A DNA stretch of 64,000 nucleotides from Histomonas meleagridis. Lineage: Eukaryota; Parabasalia; Tritrichomonadida; Dientamoebidae. Below, piece after piece: positions 45,679-56,700 of this stretch; the first letter of the stretch is position 1, and every line of letters begins with the position of its first letter. The notes under the pieces were generated by a model, which worked only from the letters and a program-made list of their open reading frames with translations, was not told the origin of the DNA and searched no databases. The stretch covers positions 558,001 through 622,000 of the forward strand of contig WSYJ01000113.1 in NCBI GenBank assembly GCA_020186115.1. The letters are read 5' to 3'. A program made the position numbers and the translations under genes.

Positions 45679-48189
45679 TTATTTTTCATTTCCGAAAATT
45701 TGAGACAACAATTCAATTCCGTTAAACTCCAAATTAGACTTAAACAACGACTGGTTATTGTTCTCTTCGTATTCCTTTATGTACAATGTCTTTATATTCG
45801 ACACAACATAGCTATATAATATGAAAGCAATTTCATCAGATAAATTGTTGGAAGATACCAATCGTGGAACACTATTACAAAAAGGTGCTTTGATAGATGA
45901 AATATACTTTAAAACTTTCATCGAGTAGAGACCTTCCATTACTTTCTTTATAGTGATGACAATATGCCAATTTGTAAAATCATGATTTTCATAATATACT
46001 TCAGCAGGTGATTCATTAAAGATAATAAGGGCAAAGCTTTTCGTTGGATCAAATTCTTCTTGAAAATGAAGCTTACTACAATATAAAAACCTGAATAGTG
46101 CTGTGTCATAAAAGGGTATTGAAAAAGTTGGAGTGAGACCGTTAATGTCAGGCGGTTTCTGTAAAAAGTGACCAAGTTTTGATGTGAATTCGTTAAATGC
46201 CGTTGAAGATGATTTTTCTCCAAAAAGTTCAGTGGAAGAAGATGTTAAGCGAGTTAATGAGATAACATATTGCTTACGGCCTAAGTTGGCTTCGTAAACT
46301 TTTAGTTGCTCTATGGAATTTTCGTCAAGTGGAGTAATGTTATATTGATTTGATTGTGTAAAAAGACCAAAAGCAGAAAGAAGATAAAAAGTATCACGTT
46401 TCCGAGTATGGACTTCTACTGGTGTATATGGAATGAATGGATTATTTTCAGAAGGAGTAAGTGGTAATGGAGATGGCTCATCAACTTTACTTGGCATGCC
46501 TGGAATTGGGGAAAGATGGTATGCTGACATTGATAATTTGTTTCTACAAACGACAATTGCTCTCTCATCATCTATGAATTCACTTGAAACAATTGTAGAA
46601 TTGAATTTGAAATAATCGCGTTGACGTGGAAGAATATCTTCAATGTCAGAAGCATTTAACTGGTAACGTAGAGGTGAAGCCACGAAGTTTGCAAGTTGAT
46701 CACGAAGAAGTGAATTTTCGAGATTATGTAAATAATCATTGATTGAAACAATGCATTGTTCATCTTTACGAACTGTTTCAACATACGCCAGTATTTCGAT
46801 TAGCGAAAGAGTTAAATATTTATGCATTTCGGAAGTTGATTTTTCAATAATTTTTGATATCACATTTGATGAAACAAATGATGGAAACATGTGTGATGCA
46901 AAGCCAAATAATAAAACAATCTCTGGATTATAGCGACGACCAAGTATTTCGCTAAAAATTTTCTTATAATTTTCTTTCTTTGTTAATAATGTAATATAAA
47001 GTAAATTATAACTACTTAATGAATGCTGTAATATCTTAGAGTAAATTAATTGGAACATTTCCACTTTTCCTTCAACCTCTAAATTTGGAACAGATAATAA
47101 TTCGCATAAATTACAACATACCAAATCCATTCCATCTGAAGAGAAATTTAGATCTCCAATCGATCCAATAGCTGATATCAGATCACCAACAAGTGATAAT
47201 ACAAACTCAGGTCTCGAGTAAACTATGTGCGATAGAAAAACGATAATACTCGTAACGTGCTCCGGACGGTTTTTCAGTAATTCTTTGCGAATTGAATTAG
47301 CAAAAATTCCAATCCATTTAGAATCAGGAACAAGCTTTCCCTGGCCAAAAAGCTCAAAAAGTTCTTTGTAATATTCAGGAAGCATGTAATCAAAAGGGAA
47401 AACTGCATCACCAAAAGAATTAAGAAGAGGATCAACTGGAATAAGAAAGCGAAATAGTCCAATACGTATTGTTTGAAGAGAACGAATAATGCTAAGTAAA
47501 CAATGGCAACGAACTTCTTTTGTAATTTCACGGGTTAACATTGTTTTAAGAAGTAATAAAACAAATTCTTTTGGAGCAGGCTTTTCTTTGCTCCAAACTC
47601 CTGATTCAGCAATTTTGTTGGTGTGCTTTCCTGTGAGAGTCGCAATTGCAAAAAGTGTTCCTACAAAATTTTCCCAATATTTATCAATAGGTTTTTCAGA
47701 AAGAAGCTTTAATGCGTCTGAGGTGTTAAGTCCTGAGCAAAGAAATATGTTCATTGAAAGTTCTAAAATCTTTTCTTTTCCATCAGCTGCAAATGATGCA
47801 AATTTTGGAAGAATTCTCATTAAAAAATCCCATGTTTGTGGTTCCAACGGAAATGGAGGCGTGTAAATAATATTTGAAAACATTTCTGATAACTCTGATA
47901 CTTTTATTCTTTTACTTCCTGAAACTTCATTTAAAATAGAATGAATAACTTTTCGAAGATATTCATTTTGAGCAGCATCAGAGACGCCAAAACAGATCAT
48001 TCCTGAAAACCACAATTTTATCGCATTGAATGTTTTCATAAGAAGGGCATCATTATTTCTCGAAATAGCTTCACCCCAAGCTTCGTAAATTTTTTCAAGA
48101 TTTGGGATTGATGTCTTATTTGCAAATGAATGATTTGCCTCCTCTTTTTCCATTCGTGATAAAAATTTGCTTTCTGAAGGCCGATACAT
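45679..48189 (-). CDS. Tuberin/RalGAP-like protein with divergent Rap-GAP domain
   Basis: 836 residues, intact. The first 600 are a helical-repeat scaffold. The C-terminal part (about 640-790) reads like a Rap/Ran-GAP domain: YVISLTRLTSSSTELFGEKSS, then the LGHFL segment, FSIPFYDTALFRFLYCSKL and ALIIFNESPAEVYYEN. This follows the order of tuberin (TSC2) and RalGAP alpha, which stimulate GTP hydrolysis by Rheb, Ral or Rap through an asparagine thumb. The normal HIGND thumb is not visible, so catalysis may be altered. ATG 48189 is used; an internal Met at 48153 is possible. The start is only 30 bases from that of the divergent GT31 gene. The nearby Rictor gene suggests a TOR-linked neighbourhood, by inference. 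Confidence 0.62.
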   Translation of the reverse strand: MYRPSESKFLSRMEKEEANHSFANKTSIPNLEKIYEAWGEAISRNNDALLMKTFNAIKLWFSGMICFGVSDAAQNEYLRKVIHSILNEVSGSKRIKVSELSEMFSNIIYTPPFPLEPQTWDFLMRILPKFASFAADGKEKILELSMNIFLCSGLNTSDALKLLSEKPIDKYWENFVGTLFAIATLTGKHTNKIAESGVWSKEKPAPKEFVLLLLKTMLTREITKEVRCHCLLSIIRSLQTIRIGLFRFLIPVDPLLNSFGDAVFPFDYMLPEYYKELFELFGQGKLVPDSKWIGIFANSIRKELLKNRPEHVTSIIVFLSHIVYSRPEFVLSLVGDLISAIGSIGDLNFSSDGMDLVCCNLCELLSVPNLEVEGKVEMFQLIYSKILQHSLSSYNLLYITLLTKKENYKKIFSEILGRRYNPEIVLLFGFASHMFPSFVSSNVISKIIEKSTSEMHKYLTLSLIEILAYVETVRKDEQCIVSINDYLHNLENSLLRDQLANFVASPLRYQLNASDIEDILPRQRDYFKFNSTIVSSEFIDDERAIVVCRNKLSMSAYHLSPIPGMPSKVDEPSPLPLTPSENNPFIPYTPVEVHTRKRDTFYLLSAFGLFTQSNQYNITPLDENSIEQLKVYEANLGRKQYVISLTRLTSSSTELFGEKSSSTAFNEFTSKLGHFLQKPPDINGLTPTFSIPFYDTALFRFLYCSKLHFQEEFDPTKSFALIIFNESPAEVYYENHDFTNWHIVITIKKVMEGLYSMKVLKYISSIKAPFCNSVPRLVSSNNLSDEIAFILYSYVVSNIKTLYIKEYEENNNQSLFKSNLEFNGIELLSQIFGNEK

Positions 48190-48219
48190 AAACGTTAACG
48201 AATCCGATTCCAGTTTAAA

Positions 48220-49461
48220 ATGTTCTCCCTCCTTATTTCATTTGGATTCGCCTTAAATATCTCAGATCTCGTTTTTGGAGTTTGGAGTGGGAGGGAGTAT
48301 ACAACACGAAGAGTAGTTTCTCAAGCTGGAACATGGTTCCAACTTGTTCCAGAAGTTCATGTTTATAGTGATGAATTTTATAATGAATCTTTAGAAATGG
48401 TTATTAATGAAAACGTTCATTCAAACATTGTTTTTCACGATTTTGGACATAAAGGAAATCATTTAATGGGAACTGAATGGGAACATCGTTGGTATTATGC
48501 TCAAACTCGCCATCTTCTTACTATGGCCGATTTATATGAACGTTTTCCTAATAAGAAATGGTATATATGGGCGGATGATGATACATATTTATATCCAAAC
48601 TCCATTTTAGATTTTTTATCTGCTTACAATTCATCAGATTTCTTAGTTTTTGGTGTTATTTATTGCACTTGGAACAATGTTGGTGATCTTATCAAGCCAC
48701 ATCGTTCATGTCATCCATTTGCACAAGGTGGCGCAGGTGTTTTTTTCTCACATAAAATGATGTCATCAGTAGGACCATATCTTCGTAATTGTAGTGAAAT
48801 GTTTAATGATCCAAATTTTGCAGGTTCGATGCGACTTGCAGTTTGCATTGAGCGTTTTGTAGGTTACGAACATTGGAACATTGGCGATTATGCGCGTAAT
48901 CTTTCTCCTCGTTTACATAGTGGCAATCCTCTTCTCGAAACAGAGAATGGCGTCAAAGAACCACTTTCATTTCATAGGATGCGCCATGTACTTTTGTATC
49001 AGATATGGAATGCGACAGAGTCAATTTGGGCTGATTCGGATGGAATTGATTGGAACATTGATTGGGATCATATTACAATGTCCAAATTCCATATAAATAT
49101 TGGAAATAATAACAAGCCAATGATATTACATTGGGGATTTAGAATTCGTTTTGAACATACAAAAGATAAATATTTTTATGCGGTGACAAGACCTGAACCT
49201 GTTTTTGATTCGAATGATAGAAAAAGATTAAACCCAAAAAAGTTTAGACAGAGATTTGAGGGTAATATAACTTTGCAATTCGTTTGTAATGATGATTACG
49301 AAAAAGGAGAAATGGCATTCGAATCATATCTGTTCCCTAATGAAGAAGGTACTTCGTTCTACGTGAAATGTAATCAACCAAAAAGGTTCTATTATACAGG
49401 CGAAAGAAATAGGAAACCAAGAATAATCGAAAAGCCAGAAGATATGTCTAATTATGAATAA
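48220..49461 (+). CDS. GT31 fringe/core-1-like beta-1,3-glycosyltransferase
   Basis: A 413-residue protein with an N-terminal hydrophobic signal (about residues 1-17), consistent with entry to the secretory pathway. The GT31 (fringe, C1GalT) motifs are KKWYIWADDDTY with the metal-binding DDD at 119-121, FAQGGAGVFFSHKM at 168-180, and a later SFHRM at the end of the catalytic core. Such enzymes add galactose or GlcNAc in beta-1,3 linkage to O-glycans in the Golgi. The C-terminal 130 residues are an extension without a clear family. The frame is intact. The start lies 30 bases from the divergent Rap-GAP gene, so the pair probably shares one promoter. Confidence 0.84.
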   Translation: MFSLLISFGFALNISDLVFGVWSGREYTTRRVVSQAGTWFQLVPEVHVYSDEFYNESLEMVINENVHSNIVFHDFGHKGNHLMGTEWEHRWYYAQTRHLLTMADLYERFPNKKWYIWADDDTYLYPNSILDFLSAYNSSDFLVFGVIYCTWNNVGDLIKPHRSCHPFAQGGAGVFFSHKMMSSVGPYLRNCSEMFNDPNFAGSMRLAVCIERFVGYEHWNIGDYARNLSPRLHSGNPLLETENGVKEPLSFHRMRHVLLYQIWNATESIWADSDGIDWNIDWDHITMSKFHINIGNNNKPMILHWGFRIRFEHTKDKYFYAVTRPEPVFDSNDRKRLNPKKFRQRFEGNITLQFVCNDDYEKGEMAFESYLFPNEEGTSFYVKCNQPKRFYYTGERNRKPRIIEKPEDMSNYE

Positions 49462-50340
49462 ATATTTTTGTATTTATAAATAAATAATTGTTTCTTTTAA
49501 TAAATTCAATCAAAACTTTTTACTTTATTTTTTAGCTAACGATAGATGAATATGTAAGAAAATAATTCAAACATTTCATACATTTTTTTAAAATATGTTA
49601 ACTTAATTATGATTTAAAAGAAACACTTCGTATAAAGAAACAGAATGATTCATTTGATCTTACATGTTATTTAATGACTTCAAAGTTATGTCAAATCATG
49701 TAGTCTATGATCAAGTATTGTTTAGGCTGTTGATTTTTGTTGAATATACAAACAGGTGCCTGTTGAGATAATTGTTTCTTTAATTATAATTCAATTGATA
49801 TGTTCTAACAATTATTCTATTGATTAGAATTAATATATATATATTGCATGCTCAGCATTGATTTGTAAAAAAATCTTTTACTTAGAATATTAAATTACAA
49901 CAAAATGAAATAATAATAAACTGAAGTAATATATTCAAACTCAAAAAAAAAAAATAGAATAAAGATATAAAAATTAAAAATCCAATTCAAATTCATAACT
50001 TGATTAAGATCTATTTGTTGTATCAAATAAATTTTCAATCACTTCAAAATCATATAAAAAAAAAATAAAACAAATTTACATAAAAATACACCAAATAAAT
50101 TGTTATAAATGAATTCCATTATTTGTTGTATTATCACCATAATTACATTTATGGAATTAATTTAAATAAAAAACGAAGTAACATAAAGTTTTATTGAATT
50201 TAGAATCCTTTATGTTGAATATTTAAAAAACTTTCATATGAGTTGTTATCCCCCATAAAAGTTGAATCATTTTTGTAACGTTGCGGTTTTGACAGTGAAA
50301 TCAAAATTTAAAACCGTTTATTAGTCAATTGGCACCTGAA
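49462..50340. other. Intergenic region before the Rictor gene
   Basis: AT-rich, no gene seen. It ends in the ACCGTTTAT element at 50313-50321. Confidence 0.5.
50313..50321 (+). promoter_or_regulatory. ACCGTTTAT upstream element
   Basis: Begins 28 bases before the Rictor ATG and is identical to the element before the doublecortin gene. Inferred promoter motif. Confidence 0.4.
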
Positions 50341-53286
50341 ATGGTTTCAAACGGGCTAATTCTTGCACTCAGGGAAATATGTAATGGCCACTTCCAAGTA
50401 CCAGAAATAGTCCGCTTATTAAGGTCAATTGAAGCAGATTTAGTTGCTTTAGAAATTCAATCTACATCACCAAAAGAAATTGCCCCGTACATACATAAGC
50501 TATATCAAATTAATAACTTAACAGTACACGGGTATCTAATTAAAATCATTACTGAATTAGAGTTACTTGCTCCAAATTCAATTATCGAAAAATATCGGTT
50601 TGATTTCTTAATTGCAGCATCACTAGATCAGAGGCCACCTGATCCACAACCTAAAGTCGATGAAGAAAAAAATGCTTCTTTTAAAATTATTGCAGTTCTA
50701 TTAAGACTTAGAAAAAACTTGCCAAAATCGATTATAAAGGGACTTGTTTCCCTTTACCAAACCCCAAAGCATACATACAAGCCTTTAATATTGGCATTCT
50801 TTTATTCAGCATTTCTTGATTGTCCAAATTGTCTTGTTGATATTCCTGAAGTTCTTGAAATACTAACAGAGAACATGGCCAGCAATGGCGATAAATTAAT
50901 GTCCTCACTTCTTGCATATGCAATTGAGAATTTTTATGGAATAATTTATCAAAAACATATTATCTCACATATCATTTCACCTTTTGGTACATTTACCGAC
51001 AATTCCTCCAACACAGAAAATGCTATTGAACCCTTAGTTAGTCTTTTCCGAACTTGGCCAGGTTTGTTATTTGGATTTCAACAAGATTTGTTCTCTGATT
51101 TGCTTCAATATTTATCACATCAAACAGACTCTATTGCCAAGATATTTTCATCTCTTTTGAAGTTAGTTCCATATGATAATGTATTAGATGGTTATGTTGG
51201 TCTTCTTCTATATAATTTAACAAAACTCGGACTTATTCCACAACTCCAAAAATTTGGTAAGAATACATATGTATCAACTCTTCTAAATACACTTCTTCCT
51301 TATATTACACATGATACTAGTACATTAGATTTAATTTCCTTATCGAATCATGAATCGAAAATTCTAAAACAGAAAAATATTTCGATGGCATTTAGGCTTT
51401 CCCAATTTGCCAAAACAGAGAATGCTCCACCGCCCACAGTAATAGGCTTTGCATTGCAAGGCGATAATGACTTAACATGGGACTTCACTGCGGTTTATAA
51501 AATTTTAAACGTAATTTTACCGTTAAACCAAGTTGAAGCTAAAAGCAAATCAGCAAAAGATCTTTATACAAAGTTATTAGATTACTATTCAGGCCCATTC
51601 ATTCTTAATAAGAATAGTAAGCCAACATCTGTTAAATGTAATTGTTTAGTAGCTTTAGTTAAACTTTTATTAACAGATCAAATGGGATTAGTCATACTTG
51701 AAAGTCATCCACTTTTTGTAAAGGCATTGACAGCGGCCGTTAAGGACTTTACGGTTTTAATGAAAGCGAATTGGGGTTTTTATCGGTGCGTTGTTGAAAT
51801 GATGCGTTCACCTGTTGGTGCATCATTTTTACAAAAGAACAAAATAACAGAAATTCTTGATCAAGTTACACAAGAATGTACTGAGCCACAAATCGCTGAA
51901 CAAATGTTAATGTATTTGGATATAACTGATACGACATCGATTGGAATTACAATGTTTAATAATTTGTTCCTTTCAAAAATACCCGAAATACACAAACTTA
52001 CTTTAAAGGTAATTGATAAACTTAACGACACAAAAAAAGATTTCGGAACAAACATATTCCCGAACATTGTTATTCCTTTAATTAAATTCGGAAAAGAAAG
52101 TAACGAATTCATGGCACTTTTAACCGAAATATTCAGAAAAGATAAAAAGTGCATCGAAACCGCCGCGGCAGATCCTGAAGTACACAAAGTAATTAGGAAA
52201 CAATCACATCAAGTTTATGCTTTGTTGTTCGGAACTGAGGTTGGCCTAAAGGTTGGCGACGTTCCACCTGAAATTAGTTGGTGGCTTGAAACTGGTAATA
52301 TACAATATGTTAAATCATTTGACGAAGCTGTAGAAAATTCAATGCGATCTAAACCTGTAAAATTCCCTCCGCATTTGTTCGGACAACTTTCTAAGACAAA
52401 AGCTGGGCTTAAACAAATTGCTCCACATATCCAAAAATTGGTTGATCTTCTGACTTCAAAACAAATCGCCGAAAAAAGAGCGGCTTTGTATGCTATTGGT
52501 CATTTTGCATCAAATCGTCATGCAAGTAAGTACGTTGAAAAGTATAATATTCTTGACAAGATATTTTCTCTTGTCAAAAATTGTCATTCTTATGTTCTTC
52601 GAGGTTCAGCAATCACTTCCCTTTCACTGTTTTATCAAACCAGATATATTTCGGATACTTTTGAGAAAAATGGCTGGACTCGATATAAATTTGGTAATCA
52701 TTCTGTAATTATTCCAACTGACATTACCAGTTTATATGAAGAGGCACCTGTTGTAGAACCAAAACTTCCATCAATTGGAGATCTTAAAGGAAATGAATCA
52801 ATGGCACTTCTTATCAGAAAGATATCTAGCCCCATAACTCAGAAACAAGCACGAGCTGAGCTTCAGGAAGTATACAAGAACGAGCCACAGAAGCTTGCAA
52901 GCACTGAGCTCAGTAATTACGCCGCAAAGCTCATGAGGGACTTCATTGTCCAACCGGATAACCGCTTTTTCCTTGTGAGGATATTTGGTCGGGCGCCCCT
53001 AGTGAAGTTAACAGATGAAGTGAACAAAGCCGATGAAGCTAAAGCAGCATATATTCGGGCGAAAATGTTTTGTTTGGTGTCCACTTCTAATGACCTCCCA
53101 TTGGCAATGGTCAAAATCCCAAGTTATTCAATTGATAAAATCATCAAAGATAAGATTTGCAAAGATTGTCCTGAACAATTTGTGAATGAAAGTGACTTTA
53201 AATCAGCTTTTGGAGTAGAGAAATCAGAATTTTATTCATTGTCAGATGAAGAAATCTCGGAAAAAAGAATAAAATTTTTGTCTTAA
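50341..53286 (+). CDS. RICTOR: Rictor homologue, TORC2 subunit
   Basis: 981 residues from the ATG at 50341; an in-frame TTG at 50329 is not a credible start. The protein is an armadillo/HEAT-like scaffold. Its last third carries the most conserved Rictor block: YVKSFDEAVENSM, PPHLFGQLSKTKAGLKQI, then RAALYAIGHFASN and VLRGSAITSLSLF, ending in the GWTRYKF segment (about 660-800). Rictor is the defining subunit of TOR complex 2, which activates AGC kinases and controls actin and membrane tension. The protein is shorter than animal and yeast homologues, as expected for a minimal protist version. TOR kinase, Lst8 and Sin1 are not in the window. The frame is intact and single-copy. The 3' part uses more GC-rich codons than the 5' part. 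Confidence 0.8.
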   Translation: MVSNGLILALREICNGHFQVPEIVRLLRSIEADLVALEIQSTSPKEIAPYIHKLYQINNLTVHGYLIKIITELELLAPNSIIEKYRFDFLIAASLDQRPPDPQPKVDEEKNASFKIIAVLLRLRKNLPKSIIKGLVSLYQTPKHTYKPLILAFFYSAFLDCPNCLVDIPEVLEILTENMASNGDKLMSSLLAYAIENFYGIIYQKHIISHIISPFGTFTDNSSNTENAIEPLVSLFRTWPGLLFGFQQDLFSDLLQYLSHQTDSIAKIFSSLLKLVPYDNVLDGYVGLLLYNLTKLGLIPQLQKFGKNTYVSTLLNTLLPYITHDTSTLDLISLSNHESKILKQKNISMAFRLSQFAKTENAPPPTVIGFALQGDNDLTWDFTAVYKILNVILPLNQVEAKSKSAKDLYTKLLDYYSGPFILNKNSKPTSVKCNCLVALVKLLLTDQMGLVILESHPLFVKALTAAVKDFTVLMKANWGFYRCVVEMMRSPVGASFLQKNKITEILDQVTQECTEPQIAEQMLMYLDITDTTSIGITMFNNLFLSKIPEIHKLTLKVIDKLNDTKKDFGTNIFPNIVIPLIKFGKESNEFMALLTEIFRKDKKCIETAAADPEVHKVIRKQSHQVYALLFGTEVGLKVGDVPPEISWWLETGNIQYVKSFDEAVENSMRSKPVKFPPHLFGQLSKTKAGLKQIAPHIQKLVDLLTSKQIAEKRAALYAIGHFASNRHASKYVEKYNILDKIFSLVKNCHSYVLRGSAITSLSLFYQTRYISDTFEKNGWTRYKFGNHSVIIPTDITSLYEEAPVVEPKLPSIGDLKGNESMALLIRKISSPITQKQARAELQEVYKNEPQKLASTELSNYAAKLMRDFIVQPDNRFFLVRIFGRAPLVKLTDEVNKADEAKAAYIRAKMFCLVSTSNDLPLAMVKIPSYSIDKIIKDKICKDCPEQFVNESDFKSAFGVEKSEFYSLSDEEISEKRIKFLS

Positions 53287-53770
53287 TTTCGTTTTTTTTT
53301 TTTCGTGTTTTTTGTTTTATGGTTTATGCAAAAAAGATAATTTTATATGGGAAAATAAAGTCAAATGAAAGATATAAACATAATCATCTTTTGCTTCACA
53401 TATTCAATTTAAAAATTTTTTGTCTTCAAAATTCAATTGGTGCACATTTATGGGTTGTAAATTTTCAATACAGCTTTCATAAAAAATCATATCGCACGAA
53501 GAGATGATTAAAATTTCAATTTCTTTATCTCCTTTTGTCATTCCTTGAAAAATTTCTTTTTTCTCTTTAAACTATTTCTTTAAGAGCAATAAAATGAAAA
53601 TAAACCAAGAAATTGGTTTGTTATTTTGTAGAAGGCTTTACCGCTGAACGGGTCATTTTCTTTGCTTTTAATTTTAAGTGCGAAAGATTTTATGACGCAC
53701 AATAATTGTGAAAAAGTTAACCTGACAAACGTTAGCCGATAGAAAAGTGAACCAAAAAATTGTCATAACA
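53287..53770. other. Intergenic region before the glycogen synthase gene
   Basis: No gene is seen. It includes a T-run just after the Rictor stop and a mixed-composition stretch at 53640-53770 that is probably the promoter of the next gene. Confidence 0.45.
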
Positions 53771-56700
53771 ATGAATCCTGAGCAATACGCAGCTCGTCTT
53801 CCATTGTTTGTACCTTTTGATGAAACTCAAACAGGTGAGGTAATTGGAGTTGATCAATTGGCGAATCAACCAATAATGTTTCCAATTTCATACACACTTC
53901 TAGATGCTCTTCAATCAATGAAGATCAAAGATGGATCTCTAAAATATATTGAATCAATTCTTGATGAAATCGCTAAATCTCCCAGCTATTTCTTCCCTTC
54001 AGTTCCTCTAATTTTTGAAAGAAATGGATTATCTGCATTTACACCAGATGATAATCAAGAATATTTATTAAACTGGAAGAGTGTTATCTTACAATATCAT
54101 AAGTCTATCCTTAATTCTATAGGTTGGGATGCCTTTTCTAGAGGAAAAAATAGAACTATGAGTACAAATCTTTCTGACGAATTCGAACAATATAAACCTG
54201 AGCCAACAACAGGATATAGGAGAACAGATCAAAGCGTTCGTACACCTCGTACTCCAGGAAGTATAACTATGAGACAACAAAACAAATTTATTGCATCTTT
54301 TGATACAAGAGGAGGTCCAAATCGCCCATCTCCGACCTTTAAGTCCATCCAATATGAAACAGCTCCTCAACTTGATCGTCAAGATACTACAATTCAAAGA
54401 GATTTCAGCCAACTGAATCTTGAAGTTAACTCGATATTTGACTTTCAAATGAACTGTAGTTTCGATTCTACATTATTCCGTGCCATTATACTTGCAATTA
54501 ATGCGCGCGGATTTCTTGATCGACCACTTGGTTATCTTATTCAAAATGAGCTCAATGAACAATTCTCAAATGCGCAAATCCAATTTAGCAAGTCATATAA
54601 CCCAACTGTTATCTTTGAAAATTATTATAATTTAATCATGAAATCAATCATGTCACCAGAAGAAGAAGCCGAAATCATTGGCCTTATTACAAAAGATAAC
54701 ATCTCAGAAGTATTACGAAGAATAGATTCATTATTCCCATTTGATGGTGTTCCACATTCAATTTCATTTATTGAGTCAATTGTTGCTCCACTTTGTTACC
54801 ACGAAAACCCAATGATTGCCTCTAAAGCTGCAAGCCATTATATGACTATCATTAATGGTCATGGATGGAAAATCTCTAAAACTGAAGTCATCACAGCTGA
54901 AAACAAAATGAAGTTTGACACCAATCTCTTTGTCATAATATCAGCGCCCTCTGAACGAGGCAATGGGTTTACTGTTATAACTGGAAATCAATTGAAAGAA
55001 TTCCAACCTCAATTATGTGGTTTTTATGACTATTGTTTTGCAAGAGTTGGTGAGTTTGGAGAGTATGAAATCGACAAGACAATTCCAGCTGGAAGATATA
55101 TTGTATTAGCACCATCTGCAAGAAAAGAAGTAATTCATGAGTTACCAGCATTTGATCAAGATAGGCCCTTAAGGTTCAGTGAGTTAGAATCCAAGCTTCA
55201 AAAGTTAGTTGATGCAGGAACTACAGCAGTTCATATTTCAGGAGCAATTTCACGAAATAATTTGAGTGATTTGACGTCGGTTACCGATCACACTGTTTTT
55301 TCAAAGGACTGCGGCGGTTTATCAGAATTTAAAGCTTTTTGTGAGCATGCACGATCATTAGGTTTATGTGTTATGATTGATTTTTTACCATTAGTTAGTC
55401 TATTTAATTCATCACGAAAATATTCACCATATACTACATTAACTACTGATCAAAAGGGTCGTTTAATTACCTCTGATATTCCTAATAGTGATTTAATGTT
55501 ACTTAATTATCGATCATTAAAGTTTTGGGAGTTATTATCGAATGAAATCATTGAATTAAGTGAAACGTGTAATATTTCTGGATTTTATTTAGGATCACTT
55601 GATCAATGGGATACAGTTTATCATCGTAATATGAAAGAATTAAATCGAATTGATCCAGATGGTAATACTCATTATCAAATTTCGAATATTATTGAAGGCA
55701 CAATTTTATCGACTAATGAGAAATGTAATTTAAGTTATCGAAACATTGAATATTCTCCATTTTTAATGAACTTTATGAAGAAGTTATGGTCCAAGAAACC
55801 GAATTCATTTGTATGGATGAATTGTAATAGTGAAAATGAACCATTTGTCATTAAAAGTGGTATCATTCCAACGAATTCTGAATTTATAGACATTATCGTT
55901 AATACAATTCGTAATTCTATTGATAATGAAAATGTAGATAATGTTGATGCAAGTACAGAACTTAAGAAATTATATGAACGTAGGAATCAACGTAATCCAA
56001 TTGGTTCATTACTTATAGCGCCATTTGAATCATTAACACAAAAACCATTTACTAATGTACGTTCTGATGGGTTATCAATGTTAATTAACACGTTATTCTT
56101 TTTATCAGATGTTCCATTAATTAGTGGTTGTTTAGACACATCAATGTATGTATCTGATGCATATTCAACAATTAAAAATAATACACAAGTTTATAAATGG
56201 TATCCACAAACTAATACATTTACAAACATATTAATTAGTCGATCATCAGCTCGAACTAGAGCTGATTGGGCATTAGGAGGAGATATTCATATATTACCAG
56301 TATCATATGATTCACATCATATGCATGCGATATTAGCGATAGCACGAATTTGTAAAGATAAGAACAAATGTGCATTAATATGTACATCATTTTATAAGTA
56401 TCCATTAATATATGAAGTTGGAGTATTAACTTTACCAATCTTTAAAGATTATGATGAAAATTCAGTTGTACAAGTTAAACCTTTACTTGATACTAATTCA
56501 TCATCAACATATTATGCATTAAAAGAAGTCACTACTAATGAATCATCATTATTCTTAGACTTGAAACCATTTAATACTAATGTTTATGAAATTGTTATAA
56601 TTCCTGCACCAATACCACCAAATGTTAAACGAATATTAATGGAAAATGTTTATACACGACTTGAGAATGCTATACAATATGATTCTAATACAGTTTTATC

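Noticed and set aside
46433-47866. Plus-strand frames inside the Rap-GAP gene
   Set aside because: Shadows of the minus-strand coding sequence.
50329-50340. TTG start for Rictor
   Set aside because: The ATG lies four codons downstream, and eukaryotes rarely start at TTG.
53747-53770. GTG start for the glycogen synthase gene
   Set aside because: The ATG at 53771 is the first proper start and nothing upstream looks conserved.
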